A DNA stretch of 64,000 nucleotides, from contig JAQTQZ010000001.1 in assembly GCA_028712695.1 (NCBI GenBank), forward strand, positions 141,776 to 205,775. The letters are read 5' to 3'. The notes beneath the pieces are model-generated. The model made no database searches. It was not told the DNA's origin and worked only from the letters and a program-made list of their open reading frames with translations. Numbering within the stretch: position 1 is the first letter of the stretch; each line of letters opens with the position of its first letter. Source of the DNA: Methylovulum sp. (GTDB lineage Bacteria > Pseudomonadota > Gammaproteobacteria > Methylococcales > Methylomonadaceae). This document shows positions 52,422 through 62,493 of this stretch, one piece after another. A program made the translations under genes and the position numbers.

Positions 52422-54767
52422 ATGCGCTACTTAATGTTTCTTATTCTGGGTGTTTTTTTGACCGCTTGCTCGCCTACGGACAGCAGCCAAACGGACTATT
52501 TGCCATCGGGTGAAAAATGGGTTAACGACGCAGCGTTACACATTGACGATGAATTTGCCCCCATGTTGCCGATGGGCGACGGCAGCGTATTGATTTTTCG
52601 GCGCACATATAACGGTGACTACGAGACTAGGCGCTTATGGCCCACAGGCACACCTTGGCAACTCGCTGAAACAATTAATGGGTTCCGTGTGCCGTATAGT
52701 GTGAGCGATGGCTATAGCTCAAGTAAGCGCGCCAAATATGCAAGCGTCAATAACAAGCAGGGCATTTGGCTGATAGGTGCGACCATCGAATTAATACGCC
52801 CCGACAATTCCCATTTAACGGGGCTACTGCGTTTTCCCAGTAATGCCCCGCAAGTGCTGTCGCTCCCTGATGACAGCGTGTTGGTTGTTGGCGGTCAACT
52901 GTGGAACGCAAAAAACGTTCAAATACCCCCTAAATATCACAATGTTGAACGGATACGGCTTAATGATGACGGGCTGATCGTTAGCGAAAATGTCGCGCAA
53001 CTGCCCGACTGCGTTGTACCGCGCTGTAATGCGCGTGAATTTAATAGCCCGGAAGGATTTTCCATGATCCATATCGGGCAAGGACGTGTCTTGCTTACCG
53101 GTGGCTATGGCAATAGCAACACATATATTTACGATTCGGCCAGCGATACTTGGCGGGAAAGCGCCCCGTTAAATGAGGGGCGCAAACATTTTTCCTTAAG
53201 CCTATTACCAGATGGACGGGTATTGGCGGCAGGCGGCAATGAGCAATATCACGACCTGTCGCATCGGGGCATGTCAACTGAGCTATGGGATCCTAAAACG
53301 GAGCAATGGGCTATGGGGCCTAAATTGCCTGTACCGATGCGCTCACACACCGCAGTGCTCGTCAAGAATAAAACCGTCCTTTTGGCAGGCGGGCGGTTTG
53401 CTGGTGTACTGGCATGGGATATTGGCGCACCGCATTGGCGTATTGCGGCAAAACTTGCCATGGCACGGGAAAATGCCGGTGTAGTGCCATTGTGCAACCG
53501 TAACTTGGCTCTTGTCGGGGGCTGGCACGCCAGAGATTATGATGAAGCTTACGGACGGCGTACCGAAGGCTATTCTGTGGTAAAAATCCCCGAGGGTATG
53601 ATCAGCCTGGATATTCCTGCCGGTTTAAGCACAAATGCTGCTGTTGCTGTGCGGGGCCCGCAATTGTTTGTCCTGGGTGGTATGTCCGCCAATACCTTTG
53701 ATGGGGGCGTGGCAAGCGAGCCAACGGCCAGTGTCGAGGTTTATGATACAACCCGGCACGTCACCCGCAACCTGCCTGAATTCCCAGTTGGCGTACAGGC
53801 CGCCAAAGTCCTTTGGCTCGATGACCACCGCGTGTTGGTTATGGCGCTTGAATCGGATTATGCCATTTCCCCCCTTTGGTTTGTCGTGGTCGATACCTTA
53901 ACCGGCAAACAAACGCTATTACCGGACACCTTAAGCAAAGAATTGGGTTCCTCCCGTTCCATTGACAATTATGACCGTTTACAGCTAGTGGGTGTCCATG
54001 ACAACCGTGCTTGGCTGATTGATATGGCTTCGTCCATATACTGGTTTGATATGCGCCAGAACATCTTCTCAAAAAACCCTGTCCGCCGGCCTGTTGGCCG
54101 CCATGATTTTAGCGGGCGGGTGCTGGACAACGGTAAAGTCGTATTGGCTGGCGGGCGCTATTCGCAAATGGTGTTGGCCCATGTGGAAAATTGTCAAAAC
54201 TGTCCAGAAAAGTACCTGGAATTTGGCACTTATTTGCCCTTAAGCACTTATGAATTCTATGAACCCGTAGCACAAAAATGGATTACGTCTGTGCCATCAA
54301 TGGCATTTGGCGGGGTCTCGGCGGTTTTGGCTGATGGTCGTGTCGCCAAGTTGGGGACAATTACCGAACGCCTTAAAAACCCGATTAAAACAAACTCACC
54401 CTCAGATAAGGTCAGCACGCTATTGGAATTGTCCGATATAGAAGGTGGCCATTGGCAATCATTAACGTTACCGCCGCCGCTACAAACAAGGGTTAGCCAA
54501 GATAGCGACCGGCTTGTTTCTGTTTCCGGAGCTGAAGGCTTACTTGATAAGGTGCTTTTTTTTGGCGGCCACCAAGGCGAGGGGCAATTTGATTGGTGGT
54601 GGCTGGATTTGAATAGTGTCAAACCAGTTTGGCAACATTTGGGTATAACCCAAGCGGCACCTGTTTTTATGCCTAAAGAAAAATTGGACTTGAAACCACT
54701 TCAATTTGCCGGACACACGCTCACTTTAATCATAAATAAAGCGGGTATTACGGCGTTTGAAAGATAA
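52422..54767 (+). CDS. Kelch-repeat lipoprotein
   Basis: 781 residues. Start at 52422 gives a lipoprotein signal (MRYLMFLILGVFLTAC, lipobox LTAC); the frame extends upstream to 52353 but that part overlaps the previous gene. Repeated kelch-like blades: RVLLTGGYGNSNTYIYDSAS, RVLAAGGNEQYHDL, TVLLAGGRFAGVLAWD, KVVLAGGRYSQMVLAH. Likely one or two beta-propellers displayed in the periplasm or on the surface. Binding partner unknown. Confidence 0.82.
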   Translation: MRYLMFLILGVFLTACSPTDSSQTDYLPSGEKWVNDAALHIDDEFAPMLPMGDGSVLIFRRTYNGDYETRRLWPTGTPWQLAETINGFRVPYSVSDGYSSSKRAKYASVNNKQGIWLIGATIELIRPDNSHLTGLLRFPSNAPQVLSLPDDSVLVVGGQLWNAKNVQIPPKYHNVERIRLNDDGLIVSENVAQLPDCVVPRCNAREFNSPEGFSMIHIGQGRVLLTGGYGNSNTYIYDSASDTWRESAPLNEGRKHFSLSLLPDGRVLAAGGNEQYHDLSHRGMSTELWDPKTEQWAMGPKLPVPMRSHTAVLVKNKTVLLAGGRFAGVLAWDIGAPHWRIAAKLAMARENAGVVPLCNRNLALVGGWHARDYDEAYGRRTEGYSVVKIPEGMISLDIPAGLSTNAAVAVRGPQLFVLGGMSANTFDGGVASEPTASVEVYDTTRHVTRNLPEFPVGVQAAKVLWLDDHRVLVMALESDYAISPLWFVVVDTLTGKQTLLPDTLSKELGSSRSIDNYDRLQLVGVHDNRAWLIDMASSIYWFDMRQNIFSKNPVRRPVGRHDFSGRVLDNGKVVLAGGRYSQMVLAHVENCQNCPEKYLEFGTYLPLSTYEFYEPVAQKWITSVPSMAFGGVSAVLADGRVAKLGTITERLKNPIKTNSPSDKVSTLLELSDIEGGHWQSLTLPPPLQTRVSQDSDRLVSVSGAEGLLDKVLFFGGHQGEGQFDWWWLDLNSVKPVWQHLGITQAAPVFMPKEKLDLKPLQFAGHTLTLIINKAGITAFER

Positions 54768-54780
54768 CATGTTTGGCGTT

Positions 54781-57700
54781 TTAGAGCGGCCTGCCAATCC
54801 TCGTCCGCATGACAAAATAAACCACTGGCGTAGCTATTAGCGACAGCAACACCGACAAGGCCAATGCGCCAATCACGGCGATTGCCAATGGCTTAAGCAT
54901 ATCGGAACCGGCGCCAATGCCATAAGCCAGCGGCAGCAAGCCCAACGTGGCGGCCAATGAGGTCATCAACACTGGGCGTAAGCGCCTGCGGCCTGATTCA
55001 GCCAGCGCATCGGCTAGCTCCTTACCTGTCGATTCCAGCTGATGTACCGAATCCAGCATCAGGATGCCGTTTTTTGCGACGACGCCGATGCCGATGATGG
55101 CGCCCAATAACGATACAATATTGACGGAAGTGCCGGTCAGATACCAAGCCAGCACGGTGCCGCACAACGCCAATACCGAACCGCCCACAATGGCGACCGG
55201 TTCATAAAACGAACCGAACTCGATCAGCAATACCGTGAACACCAAGAACACCGAAGCCAGCAACACAATCAGCAGGTTGTGGAACGATTCCTGTTGTTGC
55301 TGGTAAAGCCCGCCGAATTCCAGCGCGCCAGGTGGCAAACTGGCGTCGCGGCTTAGCTTGGCCTTGATTTCAGTTATTGCACTGCCAAGATCCCGGTTTT
55401 CCAAGCGTGCGGAGACAGCCACCAGTTGCCGTAAATCTTCGCGGTAAAGTGTCAGTTGGCCGGGTTCGGTGACCACATCGGCGACTTGCGATAATTTCAC
55501 GGTTCGGCCGTCCAAGGCGCGTAACGGCAATTCACGTAAGTCGGCAATCTGGTTGCTTGCATCGCTGTCCATGCGGACGCGGATAGCGACGACGCGGTCG
55601 CCTTCCAGCACATGGGACGATTTTTGCCCCAGCATCGCGGCGCTGACCGCGAGCGACACGTCATTGGCGGTCAGGCCGAAACGCAATGCGTCGTATGAAC
55701 GCACCCGCAGGCTCAACGACGGGCCGGTGGTTTCCAAGCCGTCAAAGGTATCGACGACGCCGGTGATTTTGCCGAGTTCAGCTTCTATTTGCGGCGCTTT
55801 TTGCTTGAGCCATTCGACATCGGTGGAAAATAGCTTGATTTCAATCGGGCGTGGCGACCACGTCAAATCGCCGATCAAGTCATTGAGGATGCTCGCAAAT
55901 TCCCAGTCGACGCCGGGCACTTGGGCAAGGAGTTTGGGACGCAATCCGGCGATAATTTCATCGGTTCCGCGTTGCCGGTCTGCTTTGAGTTTGACCAGAA
56001 AATCGCCGCTGTGCGTTTGCGAAATGCCCAAGCCCAGTTGGGCGCCGGTGCGGCGTGAATAGCTTTCCAGTTCCGGCAGCGCGCGCAGCAGTTGTTCAGC
56101 TTGTTGCAGTTGCCGGTCAGTTTCGCTTAAGTTGGTTCCCCACGGCGTGTGGTAGTCGAGCACAAAAGCGCCTTCGTCCATAAACGGCAAAAATTCGCTC
56201 TCCAACCTCCCGTACAGCCAAATTCCCAGCAGCAATACTGCGCCGCAGCCCAGCAGTATTTTCCCGGTTTGTTTGAGCGCGAGGCGTAAGGCTTTTTCGT
56301 AAAAAGTTATCAGGCGTTCCAGCCAGCGCGTTTTACCGGTTTCTGCGGGCGTGTGATGCGTAGGCAACCACGATGCCGCCAGCGCCGGAATCAGCGTGAC
56401 GGCCAATACCAGCGAGGTCAGCAGCGACACCACCATGGTCAATGCCAAGGCGCGAAAAAAATTTCCGGCAACGCCGTCGAGAAACGCCAGCGGTATGAAC
56501 ACGACCACCGGCGTTAAGGTCGAGGCCAGCAGCGGCCTGAAAATTTCCGCCAAGGCTTGCGGCACGGCGGTCAGGCGCGGCTGGCCGGTGGCAATTTTGG
56601 CATGGATGGCTTCCACAACGACGATGGCGTCGTCGATAACCAGGCCGATGGCGGCGGCAATGCCACCCAGCGTCATCAGGTTAAAGCTCATCCCAAGCAC
56701 CCGCACCGCCAGCAAGGTCATCAACACCGTGGCGGGGATCACCGTGGCGGCAATCAGCGTCGCACCCCAGTTTTTCAGGAACAGGTAAAGGATGGCGACG
56801 GACAGGGCCAGCCCCAGAAAAATCGCTTCCCAAACGCTTTGTATCGAATCGCCGACCAGCAGTGATTGGTCATAAAACACCGAGACTTTCATATCAGGTG
56901 GAAGGTCTTTGCTTAGCGCGGCGAGTTCTTCCTTGAGTTGCCTGGCGATGTCCAAGGTGCTGCCGTCGGGTTGGCTGTAAATGTTCAGCAGCACGGCCTC
57001 CACGCCGTTGGCGGTGACGATATTGAAAACCGGCTCGGGCGCCCGTTCGACACGGGCAAAATCCTTGATGCGTAACGGATGGCCGATGACGGCGGGGATA
57101 GCGGCAGTTTGCGTTGTAAGCGTTGGGGAGGCAGAGGCGGTCACTGTCAGGTTTTCAATGTCGGCTATCGAATGCACGCGCCCGTCCACGACGGTTAAAT
57201 ACAATTTAAAATTTTCCTCCAGCATCCCAGTCGGGGTGATCAGGTTGTTTTTGGCAAGCGCGTCGGTGACTTGGGCCAAGCTTAAATTCACCGCCTGCAA
57301 GCGGAGCGGGTTGACGATGACGTGGTATTCGGGGGTGCGCCCGCCGACCAGACCGACCCGCGCCACGCCGGGTATGCGCAGCAAACGCGGTTGCAAGTTA
57401 TAGCGGGCGGTTTCCCATAATTCGGTCAGCGAATGTTTGCCGCCGGTCAGACCCAAACCGACCACCGGAAAAGCCGCAAAAGTGAGCCGCCAAACAGCCG
57501 CCGTGGCGGTGGCAGGCAAGCTTCTTTGGACTACGCCCAAGCGTCCTTGGACAAACAATTCAGCCTGCAACATATCGGTTTGCCAAGTAAAAAAGACATT
57601 GACCTCTGCGGTGCCCCGGCCCGTTTTGGAGCGCACGGTGCGTACCCCAGGAATATCTTTGACGGCTTCTTCAATCGGGCGGGTGATGGTCGCCATCATT

Positions 57701-57870
57701 TCGTTGGCGGGCATCACGCCATTGTCGACTAGGATGACGACGCGCGGAAAGTTGGTCTGCGGAAAAATGGACGACGGCATCCCCAATGCGGCATAAATAC
57801 CCGCCGCACACAGTGCGGCACAGAGAAAAAATATCGCCTTGTTATGGTGTATCGCAAACGACATGGTCAT
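54781..57870 (-). CDS. RND efflux permease
   Basis: 1029-residue inner-membrane proton-driven pump of the resistance-nodulation-division superfamily. Twelve expected helices and two periplasmic domains. TM4 motif GLVIDDAIVVVEAIH carries the Asp pair for proton transfer and is of the hydrophobe/drug (HAE) type rather than the DGAVVM of CusA/CzcA metal pumps. N-terminus FPQTNFPRV and TRPIEEAVKDIPGV are typical. ATGA overlap with the adaptor gene upstream. Substrate unknown. Confidence 0.9.
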   Translation of the reverse strand: MTMSFAIHHNKAIFFLCAALCAAGIYAALGMPSSIFPQTNFPRVVILVDNGVMPANEMMATITRPIEEAVKDIPGVRTVRSKTGRGTAEVNVFFTWQTDMLQAELFVQGRLGVVQRSLPATATAAVWRLTFAAFPVVGLGLTGGKHSLTELWETARYNLQPRLLRIPGVARVGLVGGRTPEYHVIVNPLRLQAVNLSLAQVTDALAKNNLITPTGMLEENFKLYLTVVDGRVHSIADIENLTVTASASPTLTTQTAAIPAVIGHPLRIKDFARVERAPEPVFNIVTANGVEAVLLNIYSQPDGSTLDIARQLKEELAALSKDLPPDMKVSVFYDQSLLVGDSIQSVWEAIFLGLALSVAILYLFLKNWGATLIAATVIPATVLMTLLAVRVLGMSFNLMTLGGIAAAIGLVIDDAIVVVEAIHAKIATGQPRLTAVPQALAEIFRPLLASTLTPVVVFIPLAFLDGVAGNFFRALALTMVVSLLTSLVLAVTLIPALAASWLPTHHTPAETGKTRWLERLITFYEKALRLALKQTGKILLGCGAVLLLGIWLYGRLESEFLPFMDEGAFVLDYHTPWGTNLSETDRQLQQAEQLLRALPELESYSRRTGAQLGLGISQTHSGDFLVKLKADRQRGTDEIIAGLRPKLLAQVPGVDWEFASILNDLIGDLTWSPRPIEIKLFSTDVEWLKQKAPQIEAELGKITGVVDTFDGLETTGPSLSLRVRSYDALRFGLTANDVSLAVSAAMLGQKSSHVLEGDRVVAIRVRMDSDASNQIADLRELPLRALDGRTVKLSQVADVVTEPGQLTLYREDLRQLVAVSARLENRDLGSAITEIKAKLSRDASLPPGALEFGGLYQQQQESFHNLLIVLLASVFLVFTVLLIEFGSFYEPVAIVGGSVLALCGTVLAWYLTGTSVNIVSLLGAIIGIGVVAKNGILMLDSVHQLESTGKELADALAESGRRRLRPVLMTSLAATLGLLPLAYGIGAGSDMLKPLAIAVIGALALSVLLSLIATPVVYFVMRTRIGRPL

Positions 57871-58931
57871 TTCTGCACCCGAATCCGTGTTTCCGGCGGC
57901 AAGCCGTAAATGCCTTGTGTCACGATAGCCATGCCTGCGTGCAGGCCGTCGCCGCCCACTTCAATAAGATTGCCGTCGCGCAAGCCCGGTTTGACTTCGC
58001 GCTGCTTGGCCCGGTCACCTTCGACAACAGCCAGGGTTGCCGTGTGATCGGTTATGACGACGCTGTCAATCGGCACAGCCAGCCGGTTCTGAAGTGTTTC
58101 CACGACAATATCGGCACTGACGAATTGCCCCGGACGCAAGCATTGGGTCTGCAAACAGGTTGGTGAATCCGGCGTCACGCGAGCCAGCACGGTGTCGGTC
58201 AATGGGTCTATTTGCGGGCTGATGAATGTCACCGTTCCGGGCTCGGTGGTATTGTTGCGGCCGGTGTGGATAGTCGCCGGTTGCCCTAGACGTAGCGCAT
58301 CGGCTTCCGCGCTGGGGATATGCAGGGTGACGGCCAGACGCTGCATATCCAGTATGTCGGCCAGCACGCTGTTGGGATTGACCGCCTCGCCGACCTTAAA
58401 ATGGACGGCGGTCACGGTGCCGGACAGCGGGGCGGTAATGTTGAGTAACGCCCGTTGCGTTTGTGCGGTTTGCAAGTCGGTACGCGCGGTTTCCAATAGT
58501 TGTTGCGCATCATCGAGGAGTTTGCGCGAGATGGTTTCGCCTGGATTGAGTTGTTGTTTGCGCGCGAAGCTTTTTTGTGCAAATTCAACAGCGACTTTGG
58601 CTTTGGCAATCTGGTCATCGGCGGCGCGGCTATCCAAGCCAAATAAAAGCGCGTCTTTTTTTACCACCTGGCCGTCTTCACAATACACCCGGCTGAGGAT
58701 GCCACCTAACGGCGCGGCGATTTTCGCACCGGCCGCAGGCGTGTCATGGCTGGCCGGTGCGGCTTCCACCGCGCCATAAGCCAGGACATAACGGTGCAAG
58801 TCTGTTTGGATAATAGCCCCGGTTGTCACCGCAACTTCAGTGATGATTTCAGTGTCGTCAGCGCGGACTGGATTCAAGCAGAGCAGCAATGCCGCGACAA
58901 CAGCGCCATTAAAAGGGGTGGGGAGTTTCAT
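57867..58931 (-). CDS. RND periplasmic adaptor (membrane fusion protein)
   Basis: 354 residues: signal peptide, then paired lipoyl-like motifs (AAPLGGILSRVYCEDGQVVKK and ITAPLSGTVTAVHFKVGEAV) around a coiled-coil hairpin, then beta-barrel region. Connects the RND pump to the outer-membrane channel. Overlaps the permease start by 4 bases and the TolC-type gene by 4 bases. Has Cys in the mature region but no lipobox. Confidence 0.9.
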   Translation of the reverse strand: MKLPTPFNGAVVAALLLCLNPVRADDTEIITEVAVTTGAIIQTDLHRYVLAYGAVEAAPASHDTPAAGAKIAAPLGGILSRVYCEDGQVVKKDALLFGLDSRAADDQIAKAKVAVEFAQKSFARKQQLNPGETISRKLLDDAQQLLETARTDLQTAQTQRALLNITAPLSGTVTAVHFKVGEAVNPNSVLADILDMQRLAVTLHIPSAEADALRLGQPATIHTGRNNTTEPGTVTFISPQIDPLTDTVLARVTPDSPTCLQTQCLRPGQFVSADIVVETLQNRLAVPIDSVVITDHTATLAVVEGDRAKQREVKPGLRDGNLIEVGGDGLHAGMAIVTQGIYGLPPETRIRVQK

Positions 58932-60310
58932 TGCAGTGTTTTTCTGAGGGCGGGAGTTGACATGAATTGGTTTGTAAAGGGCAGGGGATAATGCAATGCG
59001 GCTTCCAGCATTGCGAGCGCCTGCTGGCTTTCAAACAGCACATCAAGCCGCGCACGTTCGGCTACCGACTGTTCCAGTTCGGCCACTTCAACGGCATGGG
59101 CGTCAAGTTCGCCAGCTTGTAATAAATCCCGTGCAGAACGCAGGTTTTCTTGACGGTTATGCACGCCCTGTTCAGCGGCAGCCCAGCGCTCATGCACCGC
59201 CAATAGGCTGGCATGGGCGCGGTCTATTTCGCCTAAGACACGCAGTTGCAAGGCTTCAAAACGCACCGCGACTGCTTGCCGTTTTGTTTCCGATTCAGCG
59301 ATAAGCCCTTGGTTTTGATGAAATAGCGGCAATTGCAGGGCGTTCGCGCCCAATACCCAATAGTGGGCGCCCACATCCCAGGCATAGCCGGGATTGACCT
59401 GGATATTCGGATACTGGTTGGCAATTTCCAGTTGCAATGCCGATTGTGCCGCCGCGTATTCGGCGAGCGTCGCTAATATGTCGGGACGTTCACGCAAGGC
59501 GACTTCCCTTAACTTGTCCACCGGAACGTCATGTATATCCGGCAGTTTGGCAAGCTCGGTAAAGTCAAGCGCGACTCTTGTTAATGCGGAGACTGGCACA
59601 CCGATAGCGGCGGCGAGCATGGCTTTGCTTTCCGCCAGTTTTTTCTGTGCCGCCGTGACAGCAAGTTGCGCATGATTAAGCCCTAATTGGGCGACCAGCA
59701 AATCCGTGTTGGAAATTTCGCCTGCCACTTGTTGTTGCTGTAGTTGCCGGTCTATGGTTTGCTCGATGCCAGATTGTTGTTGCAGTAAACGCAAGGCTTC
59801 TTGCGCGGCGTAGACATCAAGCAATGCCAGCCGAAGCCTTCCGCGCACCAGCCAAGCGGCATCAGCTATCCGCAACTGTGCCGCTTCGGTCAGATGCTTG
59901 CTTTTATCGATGCGGTAACCGCGTTTGCCTGCGGTTTCTATCGGAATGCTCAGTGAGCTGGCGACTATCCACGGAATGGCTGGAGGGACTGCATTGCTGA
60001 TCCAAGTCGGGGTGATCGTCATATTGGGGTTGATACGCTGTGCGGCGGTGACGTTGGTTGCGTCCGTGATGTCTGCTTGGGCGCGTGCCAGTGCCAAATC
60101 GGGATGGTAATACATTGCCGCTAAGGTCAAATCATCCAGATTCCAAGCGGCGGGCGGCCATGCGTTTTTGTGCTTGTTGGCCTCGGCGATAAATTGATGC
60201 AGTCCGGCGCTGTCTAGCGTCCGGGCTTCCAGGCGTAGCGCTGAATCATTCGGGCTCAGCGGTTTATCCTGAAAATGGGCGCAGCCGGATAACAGCAATA
60301 CAAAAGCCAT
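58928..60310 (-). CDS. TolC-family outer-membrane lipoprotein
   Basis: 460 residues from 60310. The signal MAFVLLLSGCAHF has a lipobox (LSGC), as in NodT/OprM-type channel proteins. Long helical coiled-coil repeats typical of TolC (LALARAQADITDA, LNHAQLAVTAAQKKLAESKA). The frame extends to 60421, but that stretch runs through a GTACGC inverted-repeat pair and encodes no signal; I take ATG 60310 as start. The ribosome site there is weak. Confidence 0.8.
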   Translation of the reverse strand: MAFVLLLSGCAHFQDKPLSPNDSALRLEARTLDSAGLHQFIAEANKHKNAWPPAAWNLDDLTLAAMYYHPDLALARAQADITDATNVTAAQRINPNMTITPTWISNAVPPAIPWIVASSLSIPIETAGKRGYRIDKSKHLTEAAQLRIADAAWLVRGRLRLALLDVYAAQEALRLLQQQSGIEQTIDRQLQQQQVAGEISNTDLLVAQLGLNHAQLAVTAAQKKLAESKAMLAAAIGVPVSALTRVALDFTELAKLPDIHDVPVDKLREVALRERPDILATLAEYAAAQSALQLEIANQYPNIQVNPGYAWDVGAHYWVLGANALQLPLFHQNQGLIAESETKRQAVAVRFEALQLRVLGEIDRAHASLLAVHERWAAAEQGVHNRQENLRSARDLLQAGELDAHAVEVAELEQSVAERARLDVLFESQQALAMLEAALHYPLPFTNQFMSTPALRKTLQ

Positions 60311-60322
60311 AAGTATCAAGTT

Positions 60323-60402
60323 GTAGGGTACGCACCGCGTACCTTTTCCAGGGCTTCGTGCGCCTTTTGCATCGGTTTGATGGTACGCATTGCGTACCCT
60401 AC
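60323..60402. repeat. Pair of inverted GTAGGGTACGC repeats (REP-like)
   Basis: GTAGGGTACGCACCGCGTAC from 60323 and its inverse ending GCGTACCCTAC at 60402, separated by about 38 bases; each arm is itself nearly palindromic (GGTACGC...GCGTACC). This matches the form of REP pairs (BIME). It lies between the histidine kinase gene and the TolC signal sequence. Confidence 0.8.
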
Positions 60403-60417
60403 GCGACGGGATTATTT

Positions 60418-61794
60418 TCATTTTGGCATGGGTTTGGGAAAGGCATTGCTAGGAAACGAAACCACCAGCTTAAGCCCAGGCTGGTTGTCCGACAGCGCCA
60501 ACGTGCCGTCATGCAAATCAACAATGGCGGCGGCTATGTTAAGGCCTAGGCCATTGCCTGCGGTGCTGCGGCTTTGTTCCAGCCGGTAAAAACGTTGCAG
60601 CACTTTTTGCCGGTAAACTTCGGCAATGCCGGGGCCGTTATCGGCAATAACCAGCTCAATGCGTTTGCTGGTGACGTGCAGGTTGAGCTCTATCTGCGTC
60701 TGCTTCGGGGTATGCCCGATAGCGTTTTCCAATAGGTTAAAAACCAGTTGGGTCAGCAGTTCTTTATCACCTGTCAGGTTAATGTCAGGGCTAATGATCA
60801 TGCGGATGGTTTTGCTTTGTTCCTCTGCGACCGGCGACAAAGCTTCGGTTACCGCCGTGGCAATTTCACTGAGATTGACCTGCTTAAAACCACTGCGCCG
60901 CGAGCCTGATTCAATTTGGGCAATCCGCAGCAACGCCGAAAAAGTCGCCAAAATGCCATCGACTTCGGTGATCGCCAGCGCAATCTGCTCTTGATATTGT
61001 GTGGGTGACAACGGCTTGTTAAGCGCATCTTCCAACCGGAATTGCAAACGGCTGATGGGAGTACGCAAATCGTGGGCGATGTCGTTGGAGACTTGCTGGA
61101 CGTTTTCAATCAGCGCACCGATTTTATCGAGCATACGGTTGACTAATAATGCCAGTTTGTCCAGCTCATCATGGTTTTTGGCAACCGGCAGACGATGTTG
61201 CAAGTCACCTGCAATGATGGTTTCGGTTGCATTAGTGATGGCGTTGATTTTTTTTAGGAAAGCACGGCTAAGATAAAATCCACCGGCCACGCCCAGCATA
61301 ATCACTAACGCGATGCCCGACAAAAACGCTTCGATGATCGCCGCGCCGGTCTTTTGTATGGTTTCGCCGGTATGGCTAACCGCTAACCAAGCATTTTCAG
61401 GTAGGGGAATGACGTAGATATAAAATTTGTCGTCGCCTGCGGTATTTTGCAACACTTGTGAACGTGGGAGGGTCTGCCATCCGGCAGAAGGGTTAAAATG
61501 CGTGAGGTTACCGGCCAGTAATTGACCATGCTGATTTATAAGCCCATAGGCATAGCTTGACCCTCGGCCATTTTCAGCAATCTCGTTTTTTAGTTCGGCC
61601 ATCCCGTCGGCGTCGTATTCGCCTTGCAGACGCGCCGCTTCCGTTTCAATGCCGTTCTTAAGCTGTTGCTCCAGCGAGTGGACGGTCAAGAAATAAACGC
61701 TGATGCCTATTGCCGCAAAAGAGCATAAAAATAAGCCCAGATACAAGGCCGACAGTTTGAAACTGGTGGTGCCGATGAGGTTAGGCAATTTCAT
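60418..61794 (-). CDS. Sensor histidine kinase
   Basis: 458 residues. Two N-terminal membrane helices (about 15-37 and 150-170) flank a periplasmic sensor region; HAMP follows; H-box SNDIAHDLRTPISRLQFRL with the phospho-accepting His (about 250), N-box NLLENAIGHTP, G-box DNGPGIAEV and GNGLGLNIA. Start at 61794 overlaps the response regulator by 14 bases; in-frame codons to 61812 are possible. Expected to phosphorylate the adjacent OmpR-type regulator. Confidence 0.93.
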   Translation of the reverse strand: MKLPNLIGTTSFKLSALYLGLFLCSFAAIGISVYFLTVHSLEQQLKNGIETEAARLQGEYDADGMAELKNEIAENGRGSSYAYGLINQHGQLLAGNLTHFNPSAGWQTLPRSQVLQNTAGDDKFYIYVIPLPENAWLAVSHTGETIQKTGAAIIEAFLSGIALVIMLGVAGGFYLSRAFLKKINAITNATETIIAGDLQHRLPVAKNHDELDKLALLVNRMLDKIGALIENVQQVSNDIAHDLRTPISRLQFRLEDALNKPLSPTQYQEQIALAITEVDGILATFSALLRIAQIESGSRRSGFKQVNLSEIATAVTEALSPVAEEQSKTIRMIISPDINLTGDKELLTQLVFNLLENAIGHTPKQTQIELNLHVTSKRIELVIADNGPGIAEVYRQKVLQRFYRLEQSRSTAGNGLGLNIAAAIVDLHDGTLALSDNQPGLKLVVSFPSNAFPKPMPK

Positions 61795-62458
61795 GGATGA
61801 TATAGCCCGCACCCCGGATGGTTTGGATCAAATCCGGTTTGCCGCCGGTGTTCAGTTTGCCGCGTAACCGGCTGATATGGGTTTCGACCATATTGGTTTT
61901 CGGGTCGAAATGAAAATCCCAGACGTTTTCCAACAGCATAGTCCGGCTTACCACTTGCCCTGCATGGCGCACCAGATACTCCAGCAGGCGGAACTCGGTG
62001 GGTTGCAGTTCGACGGCTTGACCGCCCCGTTTGACCACTCTTTTTAACAAGTCCAGTTCAAGGTCTTGGACATGTAAAACGTTCTGCTCCACCGTCGTCC
62101 TAGGCCGTCGCAGCAGCGCATTGACCCGGGCGGTAAGCTCGCTGAACGCAAATGGTTTGACCAAATAGTCATCGGCGCCGGCATTCAAGCCTTCAACCCG
62201 GTCATCAATGCCGCACATTGTGGTCAGGAACAGCACCGGCACAGTCGTGCCGGTGCTACGTAGTGTTTTCACCAAGGTCAGGCCGTCAAGCTGGGGCAAC
62301 ATCCGGTCGACAATCAACAGATCATAATGGTTATCTTTGGCGAGCAACAGGCCTTCCAAGCCGTTGCTTGCCGAATCTACGGTAAAACCGGTTTCCCGTA
62401 GCCCGTTTGAAACGTATGCCCTCGTTTCATCATCGTCTTCAATAACGGCTATTTTCAT
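61781..62458 (-). CDS. OmpR-family response regulator
   Basis: 225 residues. Receiver: acidic EDDDE near residue 8, phospho-acceptor in LLIVDRMLPQLDG (Asp51), conserved Thr in FLTT and Lys in YLVKPFA. C-terminal winged helix: LQPTEFRLLEYLVRHAGQVV and MVETHISRLRGKL. Likely regulates the efflux genes downstream and possibly the PepSY gene upstream. Confidence 0.95.
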   Translation of the reverse strand: MKIAVIEDDDETRAYVSNGLRETGFTVDSASNGLEGLLLAKDNHYDLLIVDRMLPQLDGLTLVKTLRSTGTTVPVLFLTTMCGIDDRVEGLNAGADDYLVKPFAFSELTARVNALLRRPRTTVEQNVLHVQDLELDLLKRVVKRGGQAVELQPTEFRLLEYLVRHAGQVVSRTMLLENVWDFHFDPKTNMVETHISRLRGKLNTGGKPDLIQTIRGAGYIIHEIA

Positions 62459-62493
62459 TGTATCTCATCTGCCAGTCGGTTTTAGTGCGGCAT

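Noticed and set aside
54781..58931. CusA/CzcA-type metal efflux system
   Set aside because: The TM4 motif is IDDAIVVVE, not the metal-pump DGAVVM form, and no metal-binding neighbours are present.
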